A stretch of 64,000 bases of DNA from an uncultured Eubacteriales bacterium (GTDB lineage: Bacteria; Bacillota; Clostridia; TANB77; CAG-508): assembly GCA_949840345.1 (NCBI GenBank), contig CATKWX010000001.1, positions 1 to 64,000 on the forward strand, read 5' to 3'. Of this stretch, positions 9,025-17,399 are shown in pieces. The translations under genes were made by a program, and so were the position numbers. Position 1 is the stretch's first letter; each line of letters opens with the position of its first letter. The notes under the pieces were generated by a model that saw nothing but the letters and a program-made list of their open reading frames with translations, did not search any database and was not told the origin of the DNA.

Positions 9025-10017
9025 TTATCGTATGTCCTCACTTTTTGCTTCTCTTGTCATAAGCATTGTTACAGCTTCCCTTGGTGGCAAATTATTATAT
9101 AAAACATTATATACAGCCTCTACTATTGGCATTTCCACATTATATTTTTTAGCAAATTTATATGCTACTTCTATATTATCTAAACTTTCTATTGTCATTC
9201 CTACTTCTTTTTTTGTTTCTTCTATTGTTTTCCCTTGACCTATTAATATTCCTGCTCTTCTGTTTCTACTGTGTTCACTTAAACATGTAACTATTAAATC
9301 TCCAAGTCCTGTTAATCCATAAAAAGTATCTTTATCTGCTCCCATTTTAGTTCCTAGTCTTGTTATTTCCACTAGACCTCTTGTTGCTAATGCAGCAAAT
9401 GTATTATCTCCAAAATCTAATCCTGCTAATATCCCTGCGCAAAAAGCTATTATGTTTTTTAATGCTCCGCCTAATTCTACGCCTTTTACATCATGAGATG
9501 AATATATTCTCATCTTATCGTTCATAAATGAGGACTGTATATTTTCTAATAATTCCTCATATTTTGATGCTATTACCATTGCTGTAGGTACACCAAGAGA
9601 TACTTCTTCAGCGTGACTTGGTCCTGATAACGCTCCAATTTGGTTACTTGGAAATTCTTCTTCTAATATTTCTGTTAAAGTTTTTAAAGTTTCAGCTTCA
9701 AAACCTTTAGAGCATATTATTATTTGTTGGTTTGTTATGTATGTTTTAAATTGAGTTACTGTACTTCTTGTAAATTTTGATGGTGTTACTACTAAAACTA
9801 TTTCTGAACCTTCTATTACTTCTTTAAAGTCTAAGCTACAAACTACGTTATTTGGTATTGTGGCTTTGGGTAAAAACATACATTTTTTTTCGTTATTTAT
9901 TAAGTCTGCTTCCTCTTTTGCAAAAGACCATATTTTTATATTGTGTCCCATATTTGCAAGATGTATTGCTAGTGCTACGCCCCAGCTTCCACTTCCTATT
10001 ATCGCTATATTTTTCAT
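9025..10017 (-). CDS. gpsA: Glycerol-3-phosphate dehydrogenase [NAD(P)+]
   Basis: GpsA reduces dihydroxyacetone phosphate to sn-glycerol-3-phosphate, the backbone for phospholipids. The 330-residue protein has the Rossmann motif GSGSWGVALA at residues 7-16, ALSGPSHAEEV in the middle, GVELGGALKNIIAFCAG around the catalytic lysine, and TRLGTKMGAD. The plsY gene, which uses its product, is about 145 bases away on the same strand; the gap is filled by repeats. Confidence 0.95.
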   Translation of the reverse strand: MKNIAIIGSGSWGVALAIHLANMGHNIKIWSFAKEEADLINNEKKCMFLPKATIPNNVVCSLDFKEVIEGSEIVLVVTPSKFTRSTVTQFKTYITNQQIIICSKGFEAETLKTLTEILEEEFPSNQIGALSGPSHAEEVSLGVPTAMVIASKYEELLENIQSSFMNDKMRIYSSHDVKGVELGGALKNIIAFCAGILAGLDFGDNTFAALATRGLVEITRLGTKMGADKDTFYGLTGLGDLIVTCLSEHSRNRRAGILIGQGKTIEETKKEVGMTIESLDNIEVAYKFAKKYNVEMPIVEAVYNVLYNNLPPREAVTMLMTREAKSEDIR

Positions 10018-10048
10018 ATAAACCTTCTCCTTATATTTTTTCGAATCG

Positions 10049-10160
10049 CGGAACGACGAGGGCGTCGTTCCCTACATACCATTATTCACTATTCACTATT
10101 CATTATTAACTATTCACTCGGCAAGCGCTCCGTAGATAATCTCCCGCCTGTGTTCCCTAC
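10049..10160. repeat. Intergenic repeat cluster
   Basis: A GGAACGACG/CGTCGTTCC hairpin ending CCTAC is followed by the second repeat family of the window: an AT-rich run of ATTCACT/ATTCATT units leading into CACTCGGCA, CCGTAGATAATCTCCCG and a final CCCTAC. Confidence 0.65.
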
Positions 10161-10162
10161 AT

Positions 10163-10810
10163 TTATTTTAATTCTGGTTCTTTCTTTACTAATTTGTTTT
10201 CTTCACCATTCATTATTCTTTTTATATTACTTCTATGATTATATATTACTATTAATGCAAGTAATATTCCAAATATTATATAATTACCTTCAATTAAATA
10301 ATTTTCGTGTATTAGTAATGTTAAAACTGGAAATAGGATAGCTGCCATTATTGATGCTATTGACACTGTTTTTGTTAAGAAAAGTACAAGTAGTGCAAAG
10401 ATTAAGCATATTAATCCAATTTGATAATTAGCTAAAATAATAATTCCTATTGAAGTTGCAACTCCCTTTCCTCCTTTGAATTTAAAAAATATTGGAAAAG
10501 TATGACCAACTACCACTGCAATTCCAGCTATTTGTATCATTAAAGCTCCATTTGAATCTTCAACTATATGGCTAAATGCATATGCTAATAGTATTGCTAT
10601 AATTCCTTTTAATATATCGCATATAAGTGTTAATGCTGCAGCCTTTTTTCCTACTGTTCTTAATACATTTGTGCTTCCTGCATTTCCACTGCCTTTTTCC
10701 CTTACATCAAATCCTGCCATTTTTTTGCTAAATATTACTGAAAAACTTATACTTCCTAAACAATAAGATATAACTCCTATTATTATATATAATAATGTTA
10801 ATCTATCCAT
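10163..10810 (-). CDS. plsY: Glycerol-3-phosphate acyltransferase PlsY
   Basis: PlsY transfers an acyl group from acyl phosphate to glycerol-3-phosphate in the membrane. The 215 residues contain several membrane segments and the family motifs GSGNAGSTNVLR (about 41-52) and KFKGGKGVATS (about 110-120). The ATG follows GAAAGGAAT, and that ribosome site is part of a repeated upstream element at 10843-10968. Confidence 0.93.
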   Translation of the reverse strand: MDRLTLLYIIIGVISYCLGSISFSVIFSKKMAGFDVREKGSGNAGSTNVLRTVGKKAAALTLICDILKGIIAILLAYAFSHIVEDSNGALMIQIAGIAVVVGHTFPIFFKFKGGKGVATSIGIIILANYQIGLICLIFALLVLFLTKTVSIASIMAAILFPVLTLLIHENYLIEGNYIIFGILLALIVIYNHRSNIKRIMNGEENKLVKKEPELK

Positions 10811-10842
10811 TATTAATCACATTCCTTTCTAATTTATAAACT

Positions 10843-10968
10843 AAGTTTGAAAAAGAATTAGTATAGTACTAGGCATTTTGAATGAGAAATACCGGAGGTG
10901 TACGTTTGTACATTGAGGATTTTCTCATTCAAAATAACGACGTAATATGCTGATTATTTTTCAAACTT
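10843..10968 (-). promoter_or_regulatory. Structured 5' leader element, copy A (upstream of plsY)
   Basis: This is an imperfect palindrome: outer arms AAGTTTGAAAAATAATCAGC and CTAATTCTTTTTCAAACTT, an inner stem with arms TTTTGAATGAGAAA and TTTCTCATTCAAAA, and a loop with TCAATGTAC and ACCTCCG. The end lies about 33 bases before the plsY ATG. Copies B, C and D occur upstream of three other genes. The far arm overlaps the last two codons and stop of der. Confidence 0.7.
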
Positions 10969-12289
10969 TTTCCTCTTCTTTTTCTCTGCAAATTATTCTA
11001 ACTGGTGTTCCTTCTAAACCGAAATTTGCTCTTATTTGATTTACTAAGTATCTTTCATATGAAAAATGAAATAATTCCTTTTTATTTACAAATATAACAA
11101 ATGTTGGTGGTTTAGTTGAAGCTTGTGTGGCATATAGTATTTTTAGTCTTCTTCCTTTGTCTGTTGGTGGTTGTACTACTGCAATTGCTTCATTTATTAC
11201 TTGATTTAGCATTGCTGTTGTTACTCTTAAAGAATTTTGGTTTGCCACATTATTTATCATTTCATATAGTTTGTCTACCCTTTGACCAGTTTTGGCTGAT
11301 ATAAATAATATTGGTGCATATGTTATATAAGATAATTTTTCATATACTTCCTTTTTATATTTTTCTAGAGTACCTGTTGTTTTTTCTACTTCATCCCATT
11401 TATTTATTACAATTATTATTCCTTTTCCTGCTTCATGTGCCTCGCCTGCAATTTTAGTATCTTGTTCTGTTACGCCCTCTGTTGCATCAATCATAAGTAA
11501 ACATACATCTGCTCTTTCGATTGCAAATAAAGTACGCATTATGCTAAATTTTTCAATAGATTCCGTTACTTTGCTTTTCCTTCTAATTCCTGCTGTATCT
11601 ATAAAGTTATATTTTCCAATATCGTTTTCGAAATATGAATCTATTGCATCTCTAGTAGTTCCCGCAATATCGCTTACTATTACTCTATTTTCTCCTAATA
11701 TTTTATTTACTAAGGAGGACTTACCAACATTTGGTTTTCCAATAATAGCAACATTTATTATTTCATTTTCTTCTTCGTTTTCCTTTTTTGTAGGAAGTTT
11801 TTCGTATATTGCATCTAATACATCCCCTAATCCTAATGCATTTGTAGACGATATAGGAAAGGGATCTCCCAAACCTAAATTATAAAATTCATACAGTTCT
11901 GCTGGTGGCTCACCTATATTATCCGATTTATTACACACAAGTATTATTGGCTTTTTAGATTTTTTAAGCATTATAGATATTTCTTTATCGTCTGCAGTTA
12001 GCCCTTGTTTTATATCTGTTAAAAATATTATAACGTCTGCAATGTTTACTGCAATATTGGCTTGATTTCGCATTTGAGATATTATTATATCTTCACTTTC
12101 TGGTTCTATTCCTCCTGTATCTACTAACGTAAAGTTTCTATCTCTCCAAGTAGCATCTGCATAAACTCTGTCTCTTGTTACACCCGGTTTATCTTCAACT
12201 ATAGATATTCTCTTGCCTATTATGTAATTAAAAAATGTTGATTTTCCAACATTAGGTCTACCTACTATTGCAACTATTGGCTTTGACAT
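10961..12289 (-). CDS. der: Ribosome-assembly GTPase Der (EngA)
   Basis: Der is an essential GTPase with two G domains that helps mature the 50S subunit. The 442-residue protein has GRPNVGKST (about 9-17), DTGG and NKSD for domain one, GKPNVGKSS (about 184-192), DTAGIRRKSK and NKWD for domain two, and a C-terminal KH-like domain. The final Lys-Val-stop lies inside the outer arm of the repeated leader element that precedes plsY. Confidence 0.96.
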   Translation of the reverse strand: MSKPIVAIVGRPNVGKSTFFNYIIGKRISIVEDKPGVTRDRVYADATWRDRNFTLVDTGGIEPESEDIIISQMRNQANIAVNIADVIIFLTDIKQGLTADDKEISIMLKKSKKPIILVCNKSDNIGEPPAELYEFYNLGLGDPFPISSTNALGLGDVLDAIYEKLPTKKENEEENEIINVAIIGKPNVGKSSLVNKILGENRVIVSDIAGTTRDAIDSYFENDIGKYNFIDTAGIRRKSKVTESIEKFSIMRTLFAIERADVCLLMIDATEGVTEQDTKIAGEAHEAGKGIIIVINKWDEVEKTTGTLEKYKKEVYEKLSYITYAPILFISAKTGQRVDKLYEMINNVANQNSLRVTTAMLNQVINEAIAVVQPPTDKGRRLKILYATQASTKPPTFVIFVNKKELFHFSYERYLVNQIRANFGLEGTPVRIICREKEEEKV

Positions 12290-12344
12290 TGTTTTTATCC
12301 TTTCTCAAAATTCAAAGAATTTCGTAATATTCATTATTGTATGC

Positions 12345-12575
12345 CTTCGGAGTATGGACGAGCATTGCTCGCCCCTACATCAAAATTTGCCTTTGGCAAA
12401 TTTTGTATTATTCATTATTAATTATTCATTATTAATTATTCATTATTAATTATTCACTATTCACTCGGAGCCTTCTTCGTAGCTAATCTTCCGTTTGCCC
12501 CTACAAATAATTATTCATTATTCATTAAGCAAAGTCTTCGAAGAGCGGGTCGACGAGGGCGTCGACCCCTACAGA
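12345..12575. repeat. Intergenic repeat cluster
   Basis: The gap between der and the 12595 gene consists almost entirely of repeats: a GGACGAGCA/TGCTCGCCC hairpin, an AAAATTTGC/GCAAATTTT palindrome, several tandem ATTATTCATTATTA units, a CTCGGAGCCTTCTTCGTAGC segment and a GGGTCGACG/CGTCGACCC hairpin. I see no gene in it. Confidence 0.7.
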
Positions 12576-12594
12576 ATTTGCAATGTGTTTTTGT

Positions 12595-13080
12595 CTATAA
12601 CATACAGAATAGAGTAACTAATCCTACAAGTGGATACCATTTATTAACTGTTTCTTGTAATTCTTTTGCTTGTTTTTCAATTTCTGCATCTACATTTTCA
12701 TCTGTAAAAGTTACTTCAAAATGAACAATATTATTAGCTCTAAAATTTATTCTAAATTCTCTTGTTTCATTTTCATTAAATTCTTCTAGTTTTACGTATT
12801 TTGTTCCTAAATTATTTCCTCTTTTGTTGTATAAATCTATCTTTACATTAGTTTTATCTATTTTTTCTCCTGTAGTATTTTTTACTTCTGCAACTATATA
12901 CCCATTCATAGGGGTTGATTTTGCTTCTTTAACTTTCACTTCTGGTTTTTGGGCAACTATTTCATAAGTTTTTATATTTTTATATGAATTCACAAGATAT
13001 CTATATGTGAAAAAATCAAGTACAAAATATACAATTACAAATATTATTAAGTATCTTAGGAATACTTTCATTCTTGCCAT
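12595..13080 (-). CDS. Membrane-anchored protein with an FxLYD-like domain
   Basis: The 161-residue protein has one hydrophobic segment at about residues 6-26, a soluble beta-rich domain with GYIVAEVKNTTGEKIDKT and VKIDLYNKRGNNLG, which resembles the FxLYD-type domain of clostridial envelope proteins, and a hydrophobic C-terminal tail (PLVGLVTLFCML). Function is unknown. The resemblance rests on the pattern of a beta sandwich with VKIDLYN and is tentative. It may share a transcript with mltG. Confidence 0.6.
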   Translation of the reverse strand: MARMKVFLRYLIIFVIVYFVLDFFTYRYLVNSYKNIKTYEIVAQKPEVKVKEAKSTPMNGYIVAEVKNTTGEKIDKTNVKIDLYNKRGNNLGTKYVKLEEFNENETREFRINFRANNIVHFEVTFTDENVDAEIEKQAKELQETVNKWYPLVGLVTLFCML

Positions 13081-13154
13081 ATTTAATGCCTCCTTAAATT
13101 TCGAAGAAATTTGTATTATTTATTATTAATTAATTTAAGATAATCCTTCGAAGC

Positions 13155-13183
13155 ACGGGTCGTCGAGGACGCCGACCCCTACA
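13155..13183. repeat. Variable-hairpin repeat ending CCCCTAC
   Basis: The arms GGGTCGTCG and CGCCGACCC pair around a short loop, followed by CTACA. Confidence 0.6.
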
Positions 13184-13209
13184 ATGTTTGCAATATATTT
13201 CTCTTTACA

Positions 13210-14286
13210 TTAATATTCGTACCATAACCCTTCATTTTGTAATCTTCTTATTGTTTCATCATGCTCGGCGTTTGTCTTATTAAAATATACTTTTCCATTT
13301 TTATCTGCCACAAAGAATATATAGTCTGTGTTGTTTGGTTTTATTGCAGCCTCTATTGCATTTTTACTTACACTAGATATTGGTCCTATAGGTAATTTAC
13401 CTTCCATTCTTGGTCCTCTAGTATTATATGGATTATATGTATTTAACTCTGCTATAGATAAATCTCTAGATCCTACCTCTACTTTTACTGCATAATATGT
13501 TGTTACATCACTTTGAATTGGCATTCTTATTTTTAATCTATTATATATTACACTAGAAATATCTTTTCTGTCTTCTGGATTAATTCCTTCTGTTTCTATA
13601 ATTGAAGCAATTGTTAATATTTCATGTACAGAATATTTGCTCTTTTCTATATCATCTTTATATTTATTCAATACTTTCTCTGTTTGATTTAATAATTCTT
13701 CAAATATTTCTTTTACAGATACATCTTTATTTTCAAAGAAGTATGTATCTGGAAATAAATATCCCTCTAATGGATAATATATATCATCATTTTTTATTTC
13801 TTCTGTTAAGAACCAATATTTTTCTATTAGTGAATCTATATATTCTTCATTTTTTAGCAATTCAAATACTTGCTCTTTTGTGTTGTTTGTTTCTTCAGCA
13901 ATTTTTTCTGCATACCAATTCATAGTTTTCCCCTCTATGAAAGTTATAGCAACTTGATTTTCTACATATAATTTCCCCGTTTTTAGAGTTTTTGTAATTT
14001 CTTCTACATTCATTGTTTTATATAATTCATATTTTCCTGCTTGAAAATCGCTAACCTTATTTAATTTTACATATATTTTAAATGCCAATTTACTCTTTAT
14101 TAAATTATTATCCTTTAATATTTGTGCAATGCTATCTTTAGTTGAACCTATTGGTATTTCTACTGATATTTTTTCTTTATTGTTTTTATCTACTGGTGAA
14201 ATTGATGTGTTGTACCATACTACTGTTCCTATTATTACTAAAAATATTAGTACTATTATTGCCATTATTAGTTTTTTCTTATTCAT
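13210..14286 (-). CDS. mltG: Endolytic murein transglycosylase MltG
   Basis: MltG cleaves nascent glycan strands at the membrane and sets their length. The 358-residue protein has an N-terminal membrane anchor (about 5-25), a LysM-like region with IPIGSTKDSIAQILKD, and the catalytic domain with ILTIASIIETEGINPEDR, where the glutamate of the E-x-E pattern is the expected catalytic residue, followed by VIYNRL. The C-terminal block PYNTRG and GPISSVSKNAIEAA fits the family. Confidence 0.93.
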   Translation of the reverse strand: MNKKKLIMAIIVLIFLVIIGTVVWYNTSISPVDKNNKEKISVEIPIGSTKDSIAQILKDNNLIKSKLAFKIYVKLNKVSDFQAGKYELYKTMNVEEITKTLKTGKLYVENQVAITFIEGKTMNWYAEKIAEETNNTKEQVFELLKNEEYIDSLIEKYWFLTEEIKNDDIYYPLEGYLFPDTYFFENKDVSVKEIFEELLNQTEKVLNKYKDDIEKSKYSVHEILTIASIIETEGINPEDRKDISSVIYNRLKIRMPIQSDVTTYYAVKVEVGSRDLSIAELNTYNPYNTRGPRMEGKLPIGPISSVSKNAIEAAIKPNNTDYIFFVADKNGKVYFNKTNAEHDETIRRLQNEGLWYEY

Positions 14287-14353
14287 TTTTTATTTCTCCT
14301 TTTTTGGGTATTTCGTTTTGGTTTGTAGCGACATTAGTTAAAGCCTTGAAAGT

Positions 14354-14381
14354 ACGGGTCGATTTAGGTCTCGACCCTACA
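14354..14381. repeat. Variable-hairpin repeat in a 309-base gap
   Basis: A GGGTCGA/TCGACCC hairpin ending CTACA. The rest of the gap between the divergent mltG and nfeD genes (14287-14595) is very AT-rich. A TATAAT at about 14517-14522 could be the -10 box of the nfeD operon. No gene is seen. Confidence 0.5.
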
Positions 14382-14595
14382 AATTATTATATTAATGTAA
14401 TTACTATATCATAAAATAATTAATTAGTGAATATATATTTTAAAAAATATTTTTAAATATTTCATAGAAATGCATTTTTTTACATAAATGTATTTATTTT
14501 TACATAATTTTGTTGTATAATATTATAGTATGATTATTAATTAACTATAATAAGATATTGATTAGAGTATAATTTGCTCGAATGGAGGTATTGGT

Positions 14596-15048
14596 ATGTC
14601 TATGTGGCAAATTTGGTTAATTATTTCAGGCTTATTTTTTATAGGGGAAATTATTACTGTTGGATTTTTAGTTTTTTGGCTTTCTATTGGTAGCTTAATA
14701 GCAATGGTTGTAAGTATATTTGCTCCAGATGCAATTATATTACAAACATCTATATTTGTTATATCTTCTGCTCTTTTAATTTTATTTACTAAGCCATTAG
14801 TAGATAAATATATTACTAGAAAAACTGTACCAACAAATGTTAATACATTAATTGGAAAAAAAGGTATTGTATTAGCAGATATAAATTCTCTTGAAGCAAC
14901 TGGTCAAGTTAAAGTTAATGGAGAAACTTGGTCTGCCAAAGCTGAAACTGAAGAAATTATAGAAAAAGGTACTGAAGTAGAGATTTTACAGGTTGACGGC
15001 GTAAAATTATTAGTAAAATCTTGTAAGATTGCAAGTCAAATTATTTAG
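14596..15048 (+). CDS. NfeD-family membrane protein
   Basis: The 150-residue protein has hydrophobic segments at about residues 5-27, 31-47 and 51-70, then a soluble C-terminal OB-fold domain with LIGKKGIVLADINSLEATGQVKV. NfeD proteins pair with SPFH-domain proteins, and such a gene follows after 37 bases. The pair probably forms a membrane microdomain scaffold; the molecular role is not established. A GGAGG site lies before the ATG. Confidence 0.88.
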   Translation: MSMWQIWLIISGLFFIGEIITVGFLVFWLSIGSLIAMVVSIFAPDAIILQTSIFVISSALLILFTKPLVDKYITRKTVPTNVNTLIGKKGIVLADINSLEATGQVKVNGETWSAKAETEEIIEKGTEVEILQVDGVKLLVKSCKIASQII

Positions 15049-15085
15049 GTCTTAATATTAAAATATATTTTAGGAGGTTTTTTAT

Positions 15086-16000
15086 ATGGGAATGACATTT
15101 TTAATTATTATGTTAGTTATCATCTTAGTTATTGCTATTAAATCTATTAAGGTGGTTAGACAAGCTGAAGTTTATATTATTGAAAGATTAGGTAAATTTC
15201 ATAAAATAGCTGATGCTGGTCTTACAATTATAATTCCTTTTTGTGACCATGTAAGAAGTGTTGTAAGCTTAAAGGAACAAACTATGGATATTCCACCACA
15301 AGGAGTTATTACTGAAGATAATGTTACAATAACAATAGATACTGTTGTATTCTATCAAATTACAGACCCTGCAAAAGCAGTATATGAGATTCAATCTTTG
15401 AAAAAGGGTATTGAATATTTAGCTATAACAACTATTCGTGATATAGTTGGTAAAATGGACTTAGATTCTACATTTAGTTCAAGAGATGCAATAAATACAA
15501 AATTAAGAGTTATTCTTGATGAAGCTACTGACAAATGGGGATGTAAAATTAATAGAGTTGAAATTAAAGATATTACTCCACCTGCAGATATTCGTGACGC
15601 AATGGAAAAACAAATGAATGCAGAAAGAAATAAAAGAGCATTAATTTTACAGGCAGAAGGAGAAAAACAATCTGCTATAACTATTGCAGAAGGACGTAAA
15701 GAAGCTGCTATATTAGAAGCTGAAGCAGAAAAAGAAGCTAGAATAAGAAGAGCTGCCGGTGAAGCACAAGCTATAAAAGAAGTTGCTAAAGCAAAAGCAC
15801 AAGAAATTGATATGGTTTATGAATCAATCAAAAATGCTAACCCAGATGATAAATTAGTTCAATTAAAATCTTTAGAAGCACTAGAAGAAGTTGCAAAAGG
15901 TGAAGCAAACAAAATATTTATTCCTTTTGAAGCAACAGGTGCACTTTCAAGTTTAGGTGCAATTAAAGAAGTTTTAAAAGATGAGAAAAAGAAAAATTAG
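15086..16000 (+). CDS. SPFH/band 7 (stomatin-like) membrane protein
   Basis: The 304-residue protein has an N-terminal membrane segment (about 3-18), the band 7 domain starting VVRQAEVYIIERLGKFHKI, PQGVITEDNVTITIDTVVF, and a long charged coiled coil with repeated EAEKEA and KAKAQ units. Length and order match the stomatin/QmcA type. AGGAGG precedes the ATG. It forms an operon with the NfeD gene and ends at a terminator at about 16013-16044. Confidence 0.92.
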   Translation: MGMTFLIIMLVIILVIAIKSIKVVRQAEVYIIERLGKFHKIADAGLTIIIPFCDHVRSVVSLKEQTMDIPPQGVITEDNVTITIDTVVFYQITDPAKAVYEIQSLKKGIEYLAITTIRDIVGKMDLDSTFSSRDAINTKLRVILDEATDKWGCKINRVEIKDITPPADIRDAMEKQMNAERNKRALILQAEGEKQSAITIAEGRKEAAILEAEAEKEARIRRAAGEAQAIKEVAKAKAQEIDMVYESIKNANPDDKLVQLKSLEALEEVAKGEANKIFIPFEATGALSSLGAIKEVLKDEKKKN

Positions 16001-16012
16001 TTAATATTATTT

Positions 16013-16044
16013 TTAGGGTGTTATTAATATAACGCCCTATTTTG
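16013..16044 (+). terminator. Intrinsic terminator after the SPFH gene
   Basis: TAGGGTGTTAT and ATAACGCCCTA form a stem followed by TTTTG. Confidence 0.7.
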
Positions 16045-16053
16045 TATTAAAAT

Positions 16054-16222
16054 AAGAAAGATAATAAAGTAATAAAATTTCTCGGCTACATTACAAAATA
16101 TAAGAAATTCTAATTTGATTTTATGGCACCCTTCCGCGACACGCGCGAACTCTTTCCATAAAATCTTATTTCTTATATTTTTTCATTTGCATTCGTAATT
16201 TTATTACTTTATTATCTTTCTT
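16054..16222. repeat. Long nested inverted repeat
   Basis: Outer arms of 26 bases at 16054-16079 and 16197-16222 are perfectly complementary. Inside them a second hairpin pairs AAATATAAGAAAT with ATTTCTTATATTT and GATTTTATGG with CCATAAAATC around a GC-rich loop containing CGCGACACGCGCG. No gene is seen. It occupies most of the 397-base gap between the SPFH gene and the next small gene. Confidence 0.8.
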
Positions 16223-16320
16223 TTCACACAAACTAATTTATCTTTAATAACTTTCCCATAAATTACCTTTGATTTAGCTTCAAAATTATGTTAACATTAT
16301 TATATATAGAATTTGCTACG

Positions 16321-16344
16321 TGGACGACCAATGGTCGCCCCTAC
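16321..16344. repeat. Variable-hairpin repeat ending CCCCTAC
   Basis: The arms GGACGACCA and TGGTCGCCC pair; CTAC follows. The same version occurs near 57447 and, inside a coding region, near 31681. Confidence 0.65.
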
Positions 16345-16397
16345 GTTCTGCAATAAGAATTATGTTTTATTAAGTAATATTGAACGGAGGTCTTTTT

Positions 16398-16640
16398 ATG
16401 GTTCAAAATTTAATTTCTAAAATTACTAATATTGATAAATCTATTTTAAAAGTTATAAAAAATATATTTAAAGTATCTTTCGCTATTTGCATTATATCTG
16501 TTTTTATACTATCTATGTACATATTAAATCCTACATCACATATTACATACTTAGCAGGTTTAAGTTTATTTAAATCTAGTTTAATGATTTCTGTATTCGC
16601 TTTTATTTGCGGAGTTAGTACAGATTTACTAAAGAACTAA
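16398..16640 (+). CDS. Small two-span membrane protein
   Basis: The start is the ATG of MVQNLISKI, behind GGAGG. The 80 residues contain two hydrophobic segments (about 26-48 and 55-75) separated by a short loop. No family is recognised. Confidence 0.65.
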   Translation: MVQNLISKITNIDKSILKVIKNIFKVSFAICIISVFILSMYILNPTSHITYLAGLSLFKSSLMISVFAFICGVSTDLLKN

Positions 16641-16698
16641 GGAAATCAGATATTACCGAATTTGAAATGAGAAATATATCAATTATTAAATTAAAGTT

Positions 16699-16755
16699 TT
16701 GGAAAATCTTATTACTGAATTGTAATAAGTTTGAATTAAAATTTGTTTAAATTAA
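16699..16755. repeat. Direct repeat flanking the toxin-antitoxin pair (copy 1)
   Basis: The block GGAAAATCTTATTACTGAAT continues into TGTAATAA and TTTGAATTAAAATTTG. Near copies lie at 17290-17340 and 52949-52997. The toxin stop codon falls inside this copy. Confidence 0.55.
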
Positions 16756-17058
16756 ATCATTAAAATTTCTTTTTGAATACAGTATTCTTCTAAATTCTAT
16801 TATATCTTCATTTATTGTATAGAAAACTGTATAATTATTTACATATATTCTATAATATGGTATTTTTCTCTTTTTGAATGATATATATTTTTCATACTGA
16901 GTTAAATTACCAATTCTTTCATCTATTTTTGTCTCTACTTTGTCTAAAAAATTCCTTGCTGCTATTTTATTATTTAATTTATACGATATATAATAAGTAA
17001 TTTTGTCTAAATCTTCATAAAATAAGGGCAAATACCTTATTTTGTATTCTTTACTCAT
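16747..17058 (-). CDS. RelE/ParE-family toxin
   Basis: The 103-residue basic protein starts MSKEYKIRYLPLFYEDL and has the RelE/ParE-fold pattern: an N-terminal strand, a two-helix region with AARNFLDKVETKI, then strands YRIYVNNYTVFYTI and the closing IIEFRRILYSKRNF. Toxins of this fold cut mRNA on the ribosome or poison gyrase; which applies is unknown. It overlaps the upstream antitoxin gene by eight bases (ATGAGTAA), the typical coupling. Confidence 0.82.
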   Translation of the reverse strand: MSKEYKIRYLPLFYEDLDKITYYISYKLNNKIAARNFLDKVETKIDERIGNLTQYEKYISFKKRKIPYYRIYVNNYTVFYTINEDIIEFRRILYSKRNFNDLI

Positions 17059-17215
17059 TTAGTTTCCTCCTTAATCTTTCAAATACCTCTTTATGTGTAA
17101 GGTAATTCGTATTTGAATTTTCTGCTTGCTTATCTGCTTCGTCTAAAGCATTTTCAATATATTCATTATATTTTATATTATTAATATTCATAATTATATT
17201 TCTTGTTTTTTTCAC
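17051..17215 (-). CDS. Antitoxin of a type II toxin-antitoxin pair
   Basis: A 54-residue frame starts at GTG (17215-17213), behind AGAGGTG, and ends TAA at 17053-17051 within the toxin start. Residues ENALDEADKQAE and THKEVFERLRRKLNE form a helical, charged protein like the antitoxins found with RelE/ParE toxins. Position and overlap support the role more than sequence does. Confidence 0.68.
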   Translation of the reverse strand: MKKTRNIIMNINNIKYNEYIENALDEADKQAENSNTNYLTHKEVFERLRRKLNE

Positions 17216-17289
17216 ATTAATGCACCTCTCTTTTATTAGTTATAGTATATCATAAAGTTTTTATGCAATAAATAGTTTTTTTGTTTTTT

Positions 17290-17340
17290 TGGAAATTTTA
17301 TTACTGAATTGTAATAATTTGAATTGAAATTTATTTAGAT
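17290..17340. repeat. Direct repeat flanking the toxin-antitoxin pair (copy 2)
   Basis: GGAAATTTTATTACTGAATT and the following GTAATAATTTGAATTGAAAT match the block at 16699, so the toxin-antitoxin genes sit between direct repeats. Confidence 0.55.
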
Positions 17341-17347
17341 TATTAAT

Positions 17348-17374
17348 CGGGCGGGCACAAGACCCGCCCCTACA
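17348..17374. repeat. Variable-hairpin repeat ending CCCCTAC
   Basis: The arms GGGCGGGC and GACCCGCCC pair, followed by CTACA, next to the gatB stop. Confidence 0.6.
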
Positions 17375-17399
17375 GCATTTGCAATATGCTGAATAAAAA

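Noticed and set aside
12380-12480. Tandem ATTATTCATTATTA units as a possible CRISPR array
   Set aside because: Units are short, contiguous and without unique spacers; the same sequence occurs in other gaps as part of a dispersed repeat. No cas genes are present.
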